A stretch of DNA of 64,000 nt from Flavobacterium piscinae (GCF_004122145.1 NZ_SBKQ01000002.1:124001-188000); one strand, 5' to 3'; positions 28,125 through 36,281 are shown, numbered from the stretch's first letter. Translations and numbers: made by a program. Notes: generated by a model not told the origin, from the letters alone.

Positions 28125-28655
28125 TTACTCTGCAAGTTGATAAACGTCCGGTAAATTTCGACCTAAACCGTCGTAATCCAGTCCGTATCCCACTATGAAT
28201 TTGTTTGGAATTCGAATACCTACATAATCAATCTTGATTTCTTTTTTATAGGCATCAGGTTTCAAAAACAAAGTGGCGATTTTGAGATGCTTTACCTTTT
28301 TTTCTTTAAAAATGGCTTTTAGTTCTTCGATTGTATTACCGGTATCGATGATATCTTCCACAATAACAACTGTTTTTCCTTCCAAACTTTCATTTAAACC
28401 AATCAATTGTTTGACGTGATTTGTGCTTTGAGTCCCTTCATAAGAGGACATTTTCACAAAATTAACTTCACACATACCTCGGTATTTTTTCATCAAATCA
28501 GATAATACCATAAAAGCTCCGTTCAAAACGCCAACAAAAACCGGTACTTCATCAAAAAAATCATCATCCATTTGCTTTGCCAAATTGGAGATGGCAAAGT
28601 CAATTTCTTCTGATGAAATAAAAGGTTCAAATGTTTTATCGTGAAGATGTATCAT
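28125..28655 (-). CDS. hpt: Hypoxanthine phosphoribosyltransferase
   Basis: 176 residues from the ATG at 28655, which lies 21 nt after a TAAATTTG -7 element; a longer ORF starting at 28793 would run over the divergent promoter and gene. The PRPP-binding motif is VVIVEDIIDTGNTI, and the loop with FVKMSSYEG and the active-site PDVYQL region are typical. It salvages hypoxanthine and guanine to IMP and GMP. It lies next to adk and faces the purK and purE genes. Confidence 0.95.
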   Translation of the reverse strand: MIHLHDKTFEPFISSEEIDFAISNLAKQMDDDFFDEVPVFVGVLNGAFMVLSDLMKKYRGMCEVNFVKMSSYEGTQSTNHVKQLIGLNESLEGKTVVIVEDIIDTGNTIEELKAIFKEKKVKHLKIATLFLKPDAYKKEIKIDYVGIRIPNKFIVGYGLDYDGLGRNLPDVYQLAE

Positions 28656-28676
28656 GTTGTGTTTTTTAGTAAGCTG

Positions 28677-28684
28677 CAAATTTA
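28677..28684 (-). promoter_or_regulatory. -7 element of hpt
   Basis: Reads TAAATTTG on the minus strand, a perfect TAnnTTTG match, 21 nt before the hpt start. Confidence 0.5.
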
Positions 28685-28736
28685 AGGAAGTCCTGAGTAT
28701 TAAGAAGTAAGAAAAGTAACTTTTTTGCAAAATTGA

Positions 28737-28744
28737 TATATTTA
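28737..28744 (+). promoter_or_regulatory. -7 element of the HEAT-like gene, leaderless arrangement
   Basis: TATATTTA, ending exactly 4 nt before the ATG at 28749. Confidence 0.5.
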
Positions 28745-28748
28745 CCAA

Positions 28749-29294
28749 ATGAAATCGAAATTGTATCAAAAAATTGAAGCCGGAACAGCTCATGTAAAAA
28801 GTAGAGTTACGATTAGTAATCTAGCGATGAAGAGCGATGAAAATTTACAGGAGCTCATTGAAATAGCTTTTGACATTCACCATGAATTGCATGTAAAAGC
28901 TTTTTGGAGTTTGGATTTGGTGGGTGAAAAAAAATTGAAATTACTTGTTCCTTATTTGGACGCATTTTGTGAAGTTTTACCTAAAATAAAAAATGACTCT
29001 TCTTTACGTCCTGCCACCAGAATAGCGATGTTTTTAGCGAAAAGCAATCATCGAAAAAATGGTATAAAATTATCGCAAGAACAAGAACATATCTTGATTG
29101 AAGCCTTAATTGACCGATTGATTCAAGATGAAAAGGTGGCAGCCAAAGCCTATGCTATGAAAGCCTTATTCGTTTTTGGAAAAAAATATAACTGGATTTA
29201 CGAAGAATTAAAACCTATTTTAAGTCAGGATTATTCAAATCATTCTGCCGGGTATAAAGCGGCGGCTAAGAATATTTTGAAACGACTGAAATAA
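28749..29294 (+). CDS. HEAT-like alpha-helical protein of unknown function
   Basis: 181 residues, no signal peptide. The sequence is all helical with repeated helix pairs (LAMKSDENLQELIEIAFDI, then AYAMKALFVFGKKYNW), similar to HEAT or adaptin-type repeats. In other flavobacteria a protein of this shape is sometimes annotated adenylosuccinate lyase, but I see no lyase motif. It starts 4 nt after a -7 element, and is followed 48 nt later by purK, so it may share context with purine metabolism; no function is proposed. Confidence 0.7.
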   Translation: MKSKLYQKIEAGTAHVKSRVTISNLAMKSDENLQELIEIAFDIHHELHVKAFWSLDLVGEKKLKLLVPYLDAFCEVLPKIKNDSSLRPATRIAMFLAKSNHRKNGIKLSQEQEHILIEALIDRLIQDEKVAAKAYAMKALFVFGKKYNWIYEELKPILSQDYSNHSAGYKAAAKNILKRLK

Positions 29295-29318
29295 CTTTTC
29301 AATCAATAAATTGTTACT

Positions 29319-29326
29319 TATCTTTG
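29319..29326 (+). promoter_or_regulatory. -7 element of purK
   Basis: TATCTTTG followed by C is a perfect TAnnTTTGC, 16 nt before the purK ATG at 29343. Confidence 0.6.
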
Positions 29327-29342
29327 CCCAAACAACAACACA

Positions 29343-30494
29343 ATGAACTATTTTTCATCCGATTTTAAATTAGGCATTTTGGGAGGAGGTCAATTAGGCA
29401 AAATGCTTTTGGCTGAAACGCGAAAATTTGATATTCAAACCTTTGCGTTGGACCCAAGCAAAGATGCTCCTTGCCAGTTTGGAACTCATTATTTTGAAGT
29501 TGGAAATTTACTTGATTTTTACACGGTTTATCAATTTGGCAAAAAAGTAGATGTTTTAACCATTGAAATTGAAAATGTCAATTTAGAAGCTTTAGATCAA
29601 TTGGAAGCAGAAGGAAAAAAAGTATTTCCCTCGCCAAAGACTTTACGAAATATCCAAAGCAAAATCACGCAGAAAAAAATATATCTGGAAAATCATATTC
29701 CGACAGCAAATGCCTTGCTTTTTGAATCGAAAGGAGATTTAGAAGCACAAAAAGAAAAATTGACATTTCCTTGTGTTTGGAAACAAGATAGATTTGGGTA
29801 TGATGGGTATGGAGTAAAAATTCTGAAATCCGAAAAAGACCTAACTGATTTACCTGAAACACCATGCCTAATTGAAGAAATGATTCCGTTTAAAAATGAA
29901 TTGGCAGTTATTGTCGTTCGCTCCGTTTCCGGGGAAGTGAAAACCTATCCGGTGGTGGAAATGGAATTTCATCCCGAAGCCAATCAAGTGGAATATGTGA
30001 TTTGTCCGGCTCGAATTGACGAAAAAGTGGCTATAAAAGCCCAAGAAATTGCTTTGAAAGTTTCAGAAGTTTTCAATCATGTGGGATTGTTAGCCGTGGA
30101 AATGTTTCAAACCATTGATGATGAAATATTAGTCAACGAAGTCGCTCCACGACCGCACAACTCAGGACATTACAGCATTGAAGCCAGCTATACGTCGCAA
30201 TTTGAAAATCATTTGCGTGCCATTTTAGATTTACCTTTGGGAAATACCGCTAGCAAAGTTGCCGGAATTATGGTAAATTTGGTGGGTGAAGAAGGATTTT
30301 CCGGACCCGTTGTTTATCAAAACATTGAAAAAATCATGGCAATTGATGGAGTAACACCTCATATTTACGGCAAACGAGAAACCCGACCTTTTCGAAAAAT
30401 GGGACATGTCACGATTGTGAACGAAGATATGACGGAAGCCAGAAAAGTGGCGGAAGAAGTGAAGAATAGTATTAGAGTGGTTAGTCGCAGTTAA
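29343..30494 (+). CDS. purK: 5-(carboxyamino)imidazole ribonucleotide synthase PurK
   Basis: 383 residues. ATP-grasp enzyme: N-terminal LGILGGGQLGKML, middle FPCVWKQDRFGYDGYG (ATP/carboxylate contacts), and NEVAPRPHNSGHYSIEA, all characteristic of PurK. It converts AIR, ATP and bicarbonate to N5-CAIR, the substrate of purE 60 nt downstream. The last codons and stop lie in a 13-bp tandem repeat (AGTCGCAGTTAAC, then AGTCGCAGTTGGC). Confidence 0.97.
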   Translation: MNYFSSDFKLGILGGGQLGKMLLAETRKFDIQTFALDPSKDAPCQFGTHYFEVGNLLDFYTVYQFGKKVDVLTIEIENVNLEALDQLEAEGKKVFPSPKTLRNIQSKITQKKIYLENHIPTANALLFESKGDLEAQKEKLTFPCVWKQDRFGYDGYGVKILKSEKDLTDLPETPCLIEEMIPFKNELAVIVVRSVSGEVKTYPVVEMEFHPEANQVEYVICPARIDEKVAIKAQEIALKVSEVFNHVGLLAVEMFQTIDDEILVNEVAPRPHNSGHYSIEASYTSQFENHLRAILDLPLGNTASKVAGIMVNLVGEEGFSGPVVYQNIEKIMAIDGVTPHIYGKRETRPFRKMGHVTIVNEDMTEARKVAEEVKNSIRVVSRS

Positions 30495-30554
30495 CAGTCG
30501 CAGTTGGCAGTTAAACCGAATTAACTTGAAACCTTAAACCTGAAACAAAAACCA
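30483..30554. repeat. Word-repeat spacer between purK and purE
   Basis: A 13-bp unit occurs twice in tandem (30483-30495 and 30496-30508, 11/13 identical); the first copy contains the purK stop. The stretch AACTTGAAAC to TGAAACAAAAA that follows resembles the spacer at 42833-42860 and ends just before the purE ATG. Confidence 0.55.
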
Positions 30555-31040
30555 ATGAGCAAAGTAGCCATCATCATGGGAAGTATATCCGACATGCCGG
30601 TCATGCAGGAAGCCATCGACATTTTAAAAGGATTTGACATCGAAACCGAAGTCGATATTGTTTCGGCACACCGAACACCTGAAAAATTGTTTGATTTCAG
30701 TAAAAAAGCTCACACGCGAGGCATTTCGGTAATTATAGCCGGAGCCGGTGGTGCGGCACACTTACCGGGAATGGTGGCTTCGATGTCACCGTTGCCTGTG
30801 ATTGGCGTTCCGGTAAAATCAAGCAATTCGATTGATGGTTGGGATTCCGTTTTGTCAATTTTACAAATGCCTGGCGGCGTTCCTGTAGCAACAGTCGCGT
30901 TGAACGGAGCCAAAAATGCCGGAATTTTAGCCGCACAAATTATTGGAAGTCATGATAAATGTGTGTTAGATAAAATTATTTTTTATAAAGAAAGTTTGAA
31001 AGAAGCGGTTTTAAACGCTTCGGAAGGATTGAAAAAATAA
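30555..31040 (+). CDS. purE: N5-carboxyaminoimidazole ribonucleotide mutase PurE
   Basis: 161 residues. Class I PurE with the GSISDMPVM substrate loop, SAHRTPEKLF and LPGMVASMSPLPVIGVP. It isomerises N5-CAIR to CAIR. It forms a pair with purK, 60 nt upstream, and is followed by a long hairpin. Confidence 0.97.
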   Translation: MSKVAIIMGSISDMPVMQEAIDILKGFDIETEVDIVSAHRTPEKLFDFSKKAHTRGISVIIAGAGGAAHLPGMVASMSPLPVIGVPVKSSNSIDGWDSVLSILQMPGGVPVATVALNGAKNAGILAAQIIGSHDKCVLDKIIFYKESLKEAVLNASEGLKK

Positions 31041-31044
31041 AAAT

Positions 31045-31125
31045 AACATTAAGAAAATAAGGGTTTTCCATTAAGAGTAGTAAGCCTTAATGAAAACCCT
31101 TAAACTTTCTTAATTCCTTAATGTT
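31045..31125 (+). repeat. Long imperfect hairpin between purE and the M3 peptidase gene
   Basis: Nested arms: AACATTAAG (31045-31053) pairs with CTTAATGTT (31117-31125), and TAAGGGTTTTCCATTAAG (31058-31075) pairs with 31086-31102 with one bulge. It begins 5 nt after the purE stop and ends 10 nt before the peptidase start. There is no simple T tract, so it may be a processing or regulatory structure rather than a terminator. Confidence 0.6.
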
Positions 31126-31135
31126 AAAAAAAGAA

Positions 31136-33160
31136 ATGAAAACACTTACTCAAAATTTCGAAACCAAACATAACACCGCCCCTTTTTCGCAAATACAATT
31201 AGCCGATTACAAAACGGCTTTTGAAGCTACGATTGCACAAGCAAGAGCGGAAATCGATGCTATTGTAAACAATACCGATGTTCCTTCTTTTGAAAATACG
31301 ATTGAAGCATTAGATTTTTCAGGAGAATCTTTAGACCGATTGTCGTCGATTTTCTTTAATTTGAATTCGGCTGAAACGTGTGATGAAATGCAAAAAATCG
31401 CTCAGGAAGTTTCGCCGATGTTGACCGAATTCAGCAATGATATTGCCTTGAATGAAGACTTATTCAAACGAATAAAAGCCGTTTATGATCAAAAAGATAA
31501 ACTGATTTTAACCACAGAACAAGCGACTTTATTAGATAAAAAATTCAAAGGTTTTTCACGAAATGGAGCTTTGCTTTCGGAAGAAGATAAATTAAAATTA
31601 CGTGAAATTGATACCGAATTAGCCAAGTTAAAATTAACCTATGGCGAAAATGTATTGGCCGAAACCAACAACTATCAATTACATATTACCAACGAAGCCG
31701 ATTTAAAAGGTTTGCCCGATGGTTCCAAAGAAATGGCGGCCAGTTTAGCCAAATCAAATGGATTAAACGGCTGGGTTTTTACGTTAGATTTTCCAAGTTA
31801 TTTACCGTTTGTGACGTATGTGGATAACCGTGAATTGCGAAAGGAAATCGCCATTGCGGCCGGAAAAAAGGCCTTTCAAAACAATGAATTTGATAATAAA
31901 GAAAATGTCAAACGCATTGTAGAATTGCGTCATAAACGAGCCAATTTATTGGGTTATGAATCGCATTCACATTTTGTGTTGGAAGAACGAATGGCTCAAC
32001 ATCCTGATAAAGTGAAAGCGTTTTTGAATGATTTGTTGGAAAAAGCCAAACCGGCTGCTCTAAAAGAATTTGCCGAATTAACTGCTTTTGCAAAAGAACT
32101 TGACGGAATTGAACAATTGGAAAAATGGGATGGAGCCTATTATTCTGAAAAATTGAAACAAAAATTATTCAGTTTGGATGATGAATTGTTGAAACCGTAT
32201 TTCCAATTGGAAAAAGTATTGAATGGTGCTTTTACCATAGCCGAGAAATTATTCGGTATCAAGTTCAAAGAAGTTTTTGACATTGACAAATACCACAATG
32301 ATGTGCAAACTTTTGAAGTGTTAGATTTTCAAGATGAATTAGTGGCTGTTTTTTATGCTGATTTTTTCCCGAGAAAAGGAAAACGAAACGGAGCTTGGAT
32401 GACTTCATTTAAACCTCAACACATTAAAAATGGCGTGAACGAACGACCACATGTTTCCATCGTTTGTAATTTTACGCCACCAACGGAAACGAAGCCTTCA
32501 CTCCTCACCTTTAATGAAGTGACGACTTTGTTTCACGAATTTGGTCACGCGTTGCATGGTATGTTGGCGAACACGACGTATCCGAGTTTATCCGGAACTT
32601 CGGTTTATTGGGATTTTGTGGAATTGCCGAGTCAAGTGATGGAAAATTGGTGTTATGAACCCGAAGCCTTGGCCTTGTTTGCCAAACATTACCAAAGTGG
32701 CGATGTGATTCCGCAACATTTTGTAGAAAAAATAAAAGAAAGTGCGAGTTTCTTAGAAGGAATGGCGACTTTGCGTCAGTTGAGTTTTGGACTTTTAGAC
32801 ATGGCATATCACGGAAAATCACAAACGATTGACGATGTAAAAGCATTTGAAAAAGCAGCATTTGAAGGCACTTCTTTGTATCCGGATGTGGAAGAAAATT
32901 GTATGAGTACGTCGTTTTCACATATTTTTCAAGGTGGTTATTCGTCGGGTTATTACAGTTATAAATGGGCGGAGGTTTTGGATGCCGATGCGTTTGCCTA
33001 CTTTCAGGAAAAAGGCATTTTTAATCATGAAGTAGCCACCAAATTCAAAGACAACGTTCTTTCAAAAGGCGGAACGGAATTGCCGATGGAATTGTATAAA
33101 AAGTTTAGAGGTCAGGAACCGAAGGTTGAGGCTTTGTTGAAGAGAGCTGGGTTGGTTTAG
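31136..33160 (+). CDS. M3-family metallopeptidase (oligopeptidase / dipeptidyl carboxypeptidase type)
   Basis: 674 residues, close to the length of Dcp and OpdA. I place the start at the ATG at 31136, because the ATG at 31121 lies in the stem of the upstream hairpin. Zinc motif LFHEFGHALHG (HExxH, with a downstream Glu in the GTSVYWDFVELPSQ region). No signal peptide, so it is probably cytoplasmic and degrades peptides. Dcp and oligopeptidase A cannot be told apart confidently here. Confidence 0.93.
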   Translation: MKTLTQNFETKHNTAPFSQIQLADYKTAFEATIAQARAEIDAIVNNTDVPSFENTIEALDFSGESLDRLSSIFFNLNSAETCDEMQKIAQEVSPMLTEFSNDIALNEDLFKRIKAVYDQKDKLILTTEQATLLDKKFKGFSRNGALLSEEDKLKLREIDTELAKLKLTYGENVLAETNNYQLHITNEADLKGLPDGSKEMAASLAKSNGLNGWVFTLDFPSYLPFVTYVDNRELRKEIAIAAGKKAFQNNEFDNKENVKRIVELRHKRANLLGYESHSHFVLEERMAQHPDKVKAFLNDLLEKAKPAALKEFAELTAFAKELDGIEQLEKWDGAYYSEKLKQKLFSLDDELLKPYFQLEKVLNGAFTIAEKLFGIKFKEVFDIDKYHNDVQTFEVLDFQDELVAVFYADFFPRKGKRNGAWMTSFKPQHIKNGVNERPHVSIVCNFTPPTETKPSLLTFNEVTTLFHEFGHALHGMLANTTYPSLSGTSVYWDFVELPSQVMENWCYEPEALALFAKHYQSGDVIPQHFVEKIKESASFLEGMATLRQLSFGLLDMAYHGKSQTIDDVKAFEKAAFEGTSLYPDVEENCMSTSFSHIFQGGYSSGYYSYKWAEVLDADAFAYFQEKGIFNHEVATKFKDNVLSKGGTELPMELYKKFRGQEPKVEALLKRAGLV

Positions 33161-33201
33161 TTCATTCCTCTAACAAAGATAAAACTTAAGAAGTTGACTT
33201 A

Positions 33202-33720
33202 TTAAAAGGCATATCCAAAAGACACACCAGCAGAAGGCATAATATCTGGACTTTTATTAGTTACTGAAGAACCTAAATATACATCTGGTGAATCAACCGT
33301 TCTGTATCCAAGAGAAACAACAAATTCAAGAGTAAAGTTTGAATCGAATATCCATTGACTTCCTCCTGTCACTCCATAAATTCTAGTTTTATATTCATTA
33401 TCATTTTTATCTGTTGTATTTATAAAATTCACTGAAGGCCCTAAATGCCAACCCGTTAACTTAGGTTTTGATGAAGAAAAATAATATCTTCCTTCAAATG
33501 AATAAGCTAAACCAGTAGTAAACTCGTTATTTTCCGCTGGAGTGGATATGAATGTAAAACCGTATCCTGCTTGTGCAGCTAAAGAAAAATGCTGAGACAA
33601 AGACCTTTCATACTGTATCCCTGCATTACCAAAGACAACACTAGCTTTTACGATATTCTCTTGAGCATTTAAACTTGTAAATCCCAATAACAAAACAAAT
33701 GATAAAATAATTTTATACAT
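33202..33720 (-). CDS. Small outer-membrane beta-barrel protein
   Basis: 172 residues. Signal peptide (MYKIILSFVLLLGFTSLNAQ). The rest alternates hydrophobic and polar residues in about eight strands ending in SFGYAF, the terminal aromatic of OMPs. It resembles OmpA-like or DUF3575-type barrels. No plug or periplasmic domain is visible. Confidence 0.78.
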   Translation of the reverse strand: MYKIILSFVLLLGFTSLNAQENIVKASVVFGNAGIQYERSLSQHFSLAAQAGYGFTFISTPAENNEFTTGLAYSFEGRYYFSSSKPKLTGWHLGPSVNFINTTDKNDNEYKTRIYGVTGGSQWIFDSNFTLEFVVSLGYRTVDSPDVYLGSSVTNKSPDIMPSAGVSFGYAF

Positions 33721-34052
33721 AATAAAAATTTTTTTACAAAAAAAGAAAAATAAATACTATTAACAAAATAATTCTTCACAATTTAATTATTTTTCAAGCC
33801 AATATATTCTAAAATTATTAAAGTTCATTAAAAATTAAAATCGAACTTTTCTATTTTGTATTCACTTTTAAATCTGTTGTTTATCATATTTAATAACAAC
33901 TAATTATCCTGATTTTTTTGATGAATAAAATTTAATTTAATATTCATTAAACTTGAGTTTTAGCACTTCCCCGCGTTAAGGATTGCAGTGGAAAGCCCAC
34001 AGAGAGGAGGAACGACGAACGAGGACTTGTAACGGAAAGCCTGACCCGTAGC
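33721..34052. other. Intergenic region without genes (33721-34139): AT-rich part
   Basis: The first 235 bases are extremely AT rich and hold no gene, RNA or clear promoter. From 33961 a GC-rich repeat begins (separate entry), and the GbsR promoter and operator fill the rest to 34139. Confidence 0.5.
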
Positions 34053-34071
34053 TTGCGAAGGGGAACGCCCA
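33961..34071. repeat. GC-rich intergenic element
   Basis: About 111 bp, much richer in G and C than its surroundings, with GGAAAGCC occurring twice (GTGGAAAGCCCAC and ACGGAAAGCCTGAC) and inverted TTCCCC/GGGGAA at its ends. It contains no coding sequence. I recall similar text as a dispersed element in flavobacteria; only one copy was seen here. Confidence 0.5.
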
Positions 34072-34090
34072 AATTAAAATTTTTAAACAA

Positions 34091-34112
34091 ACTTTCATTT
34101 TTTTTTGAAACT
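34091..34112. promoter_or_regulatory. Palindromic operator candidate before the GbsR gene
   Basis: ACTTTCA (34091-34097), 8-nt spacer, TGAAACT (34106-34112): a 7-bp inverted repeat with one mismatch. It covers the TTTG -33 element (34104-34107), so binding would block transcription. A perfect copy occurs at 34659-34680. Confidence 0.55.
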
Positions 34113-34135
34113 TTAAAAACTTTTACATATCTTTG
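34104..34135 (+). promoter_or_regulatory. Promoter of the GbsR gene, leaderless arrangement
   Basis: TTTG (34104-34107), 20-nt spacer, TATCTTTG (34128-34135): a full match to the Bacteroidota -33/-7 promoter. The -7 octamer ends exactly 4 nt before the ATG at 34140. Confidence 0.7.
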
Positions 34136-34139
34136 TGGC

Positions 34140-34643
34140 ATGGAATTCAAAGAAGCAAAAAATAAATTCGTTCAAACCTGGGGAGCTTTAGGTTCGCAAT
34201 GGGGAATTAACAAAACCATGGCTCAGATTCATGCGTTGTTGATGGTTTCGCACGAACCGATTTCGATGGAAGACATTATGGACGAATTGCAAATTTCACG
34301 TGGAAATGCATCGATGAATTTACGTGCGTTGATGGACTGGGGAATTGTATACAAAGAATACAAAGCCGGCGAACGCAAAGAGTTTTTTACTGCCGAAAAA
34401 GATTTAGACGAGTTGGCCGTGAAAATTTCGAGAGAACGCAGCAAACGTGAAATTAAGCCGGCGTTGAAAGTCTTGAAAGAAGTTTCAGCCATCGAATCAG
34501 ACGGAACAGCAGCCGAAAAACATTTTGTAGATCAAACAACTAAATTGTATGATTTTGTATTGAAAGCCGACAATGTTTTGGATAAAATTACCGAATACAA
34601 AGACAATTGGTTGGCCAAATTGGTGGTGAAAATTATGAGGTAA
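34140..34643 (+). CDS. GbsR/MarR-family transcriptional regulator
   Basis: 167 residues; start at 34140, because the longer ORF from 34053 runs through the repeat and the promoter. A winged helix-turn-helix: PISMEDIMDELQISRGNASMNLRAL (about 38-62) is the recognition region, and WGIVYKEYKAGERKEFFTA the wing. The C-terminal helices are for dimerisation. GbsR regulators usually repress osmolyte or membrane-transport genes. Two copies of a 22-bp palindrome, one over its own -33 element and one before the next gene, suggest that it controls itself and the downstream membrane genes. Confidence 0.88.
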   Translation: MEFKEAKNKFVQTWGALGSQWGINKTMAQIHALLMVSHEPISMEDIMDELQISRGNASMNLRALMDWGIVYKEYKAGERKEFFTAEKDLDELAVKISRERSKREIKPALKVLKEVSAIESDGTAAEKHFVDQTTKLYDFVLKADNVLDKITEYKDNWLAKLVVKIMR

Positions 34644-34658
34644 ATTTTTTTAACAACA

Positions 34659-34680
34659 ACTTTCATTTTTTTCTGAAAGT
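34659..34680. promoter_or_regulatory. Second palindromic operator candidate, before the small membrane gene
   Basis: ACTTTCA (34659-34665), 8 nt, TGAAAGT (34674-34680), a perfect 7-bp inverted repeat with the same spacing as 34091-34112. It lies 17 nt before the ATG at 34698. Confidence 0.55.
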
Positions 34681-34697
34681 TTAAAATAATAGATAAG

Positions 34698-35039
34698 ATG
34701 AAATATTTGAAAATTTTGAATACGGTGGCGATTGGAATACCGATAGTTTTAGCTTTTTTGGGAATTTTTGACGAAGGAATGTTGATGTATGCTTTAGTCT
34801 CTACAATGGTTACCGGATTTATTCAAGTGATTGTTGGGATATTATTTTGGATTAAAGAATGGAAAAATTATTTGATCATCAGTTATTTAGTTGGTGTGAT
34901 ACTATTTTTTATGGGAATTTCACTCACTAAATATGATAGTTTTTGGATAATGCCACCAATTTTTTGTGTATTTATCTATCACTACTTGTTTACTCTCAAA
35001 AAAATTAAATTATGTCTATTACTATCTCAAACTGGCTAA
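34698..35039 (+). CDS. Small membrane protein, unknown function
   Basis: 113 residues with about three to four hydrophobic helices and few charged residues. No family is recognised. It follows the GbsR gene and a matching palindrome, so it may be a target. Its C-terminus overlaps the next gene by 28 nt, which implies translational coupling. Confidence 0.7.
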   Translation: MKYLKILNTVAIGIPIVLAFLGIFDEGMLMYALVSTMVTGFIQVIVGILFWIKEWKNYLIISYLVGVILFFMGISLTKYDSFWIMPPIFCVFIYHYLFTLKKIKLCLLLSQTG

Positions 35040-35449
35040 TTATACTAAGTGGAATCGGTCAAATTTTCACCGCTCTAATTTATCCTTACATCCGTCATCA
35101 GGTTTTTGATTGGTATAATGATGTGAAACAACTCAAACCATTGAATCAAGAAATTGCAAAAACGTATGGACGATATATTCAAGGCTTAAACTTTTCTTTT
35201 GGATTGATAGCCATTTTATATACTGATGAATTGAAAGAACAATCTGCTTTAGCAGTTGCCTTAACCGGATTAATTGCAGCCTATTGGGTGGGAAAAGTAG
35301 CGACTCAAATTGCATATTATCCGATGTATGACATTCCGAAACGTAAATTATTCAAATTCGGAAGTTATGGAATGAATACATTGTTTGTGCTATTTGCGAT
35401 TGTGAATTCTGCTTTGTTTGTTCATAATTTGAGTGGATACTACTTCTGA
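35012..35449 (+). CDS. Membrane protein, unknown function
   Basis: 145 residues with about four hydrophobic helices. Polar loops contain PYIRHQVFDWYNDVKQLKPL and YPMYDIPKRKLFKFGSYGMN. No family recognised. It overlaps the preceding gene by 28 nt and so belongs to the same GbsR-linked transcript. Confidence 0.7.
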   Translation: MSITISNWLIILSGIGQIFTALIYPYIRHQVFDWYNDVKQLKPLNQEIAKTYGRYIQGLNFSFGLIAILYTDELKEQSALAVALTGLIAAYWVGKVATQIAYYPMYDIPKRKLFKFGSYGMNTLFVLFAIVNSALFVHNLSGYYF

Positions 35450-35455
35450 ATACTT

Positions 35456-36226
35456 TTAGGTGAAAACCAATAGTAACCACCAACATATCGGCACACTTTC
35501 CACCCAAAAAGACGTGTAATATTTATCTCTTTTTAGAGTAGTAAATCCGATAAAAAGTGCTGTTATGACAGCGATAATAAGTGTTGAAACTTCAATCTTT
35601 TCTTTGAAAAACTCCAATAAAACAAAAGGCAACAATAGAATAATCCCGAACCATTTCGTTTTAAAAATTCCGAAACGTTGCGGAAGGGTTTTCATGGAGT
35701 CATCATCGGTTTCACTGTCTAAAATTTCAAAAGGAATCATCAACGCAATGACAATTAGAAACCGTTGAAACAAAACAATTTTTTCTTTATCTGAAAAAAA
35801 ATCTTGCTGAATAATCAGTGCATAAACCGTAATGGCTGTTACACAAAAGCTGACTAAAAACAACTTCCAAAAACCAAATTTTCGCAAAAACGGATATAAC
35901 GCAACCATCAAACCTATTTTGATGAAATAAATTTGTGTGGAACTATTCATCTGCAGAAAATAGAAAATCACAGCAATAATGGATAGAAAAGTCAGTCCAA
36001 TTATATAGCGATTTTTGTTGAAATCTAAATTCCCTTTTTGAAACGATTCAAAATATTTTAAAAAATTATAACCCACGATTGTTCCGAAAAAAATGGCCCT
36101 TTCAAGATTCTTATCTGTTGAAAGTTGAAGCGAAATTTCAGTAACCTCAACCAGTGCATAAATTGCTAAAGCGACGTGTAACGAAGATTGGATGTAAAAA
36201 TCGATTATATTTTTAAGAAGCTTCAA
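35456..36226 (-). CDS. UbiA-like membrane protein (degenerate prenyltransferase)
   Basis: 256 residues, about eight to nine membrane helices. The start codon is TTG (36226); no ATG is available in frame before a stop. The second Asp-rich motif of UbiA enzymes is recognisable (LDSETDDDSMKTLPQRFG, about 169-186), but the first motif, NxxxDxxxD, is NFLKYFES here, without aspartates. Prenyltransferase activity is therefore doubtful. It is isolated on the minus strand, and shares a nearby terminator with the CotH gene. Confidence 0.68.
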   Translation of the reverse strand: MKLLKNIIDFYIQSSLHVALAIYALVEVTEISLQLSTDKNLERAIFFGTIVGYNFLKYFESFQKGNLDFNKNRYIIGLTFLSIIAVIFYFLQMNSSTQIYFIKIGLMVALYPFLRKFGFWKLFLVSFCVTAITVYALIIQQDFFSDKEKIVLFQRFLIVIALMIPFEILDSETDDDSMKTLPQRFGIFKTKWFGIILLLPFVLLEFFKEKIEVSTLIIAVITALFIGFTTLKRDKYYTSFWVESVPICWWLLLVFT

Positions 36227-36281
36227 AATTGAAATTGTATTTTTTATGCAAGTAACAGCTTTTTGCTGAAAATGCCATAAA

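Noticed and set aside
28656-28793. N-terminal extension of hpt
   Set aside because: It would overlap the divergent gene and its promoter, and the family begins at the ATG at 28655.
32511-32921. Open frame of 136 codons on the minus strand
   Set aside because: Lies fully inside the M3 peptidase gene, with no protein family likeness.
34053-34139. N-terminal extension of the GbsR gene
   Set aside because: It runs through the GC-rich element and the promoter; the -7 octamer places transcription at the ATG at 34140.
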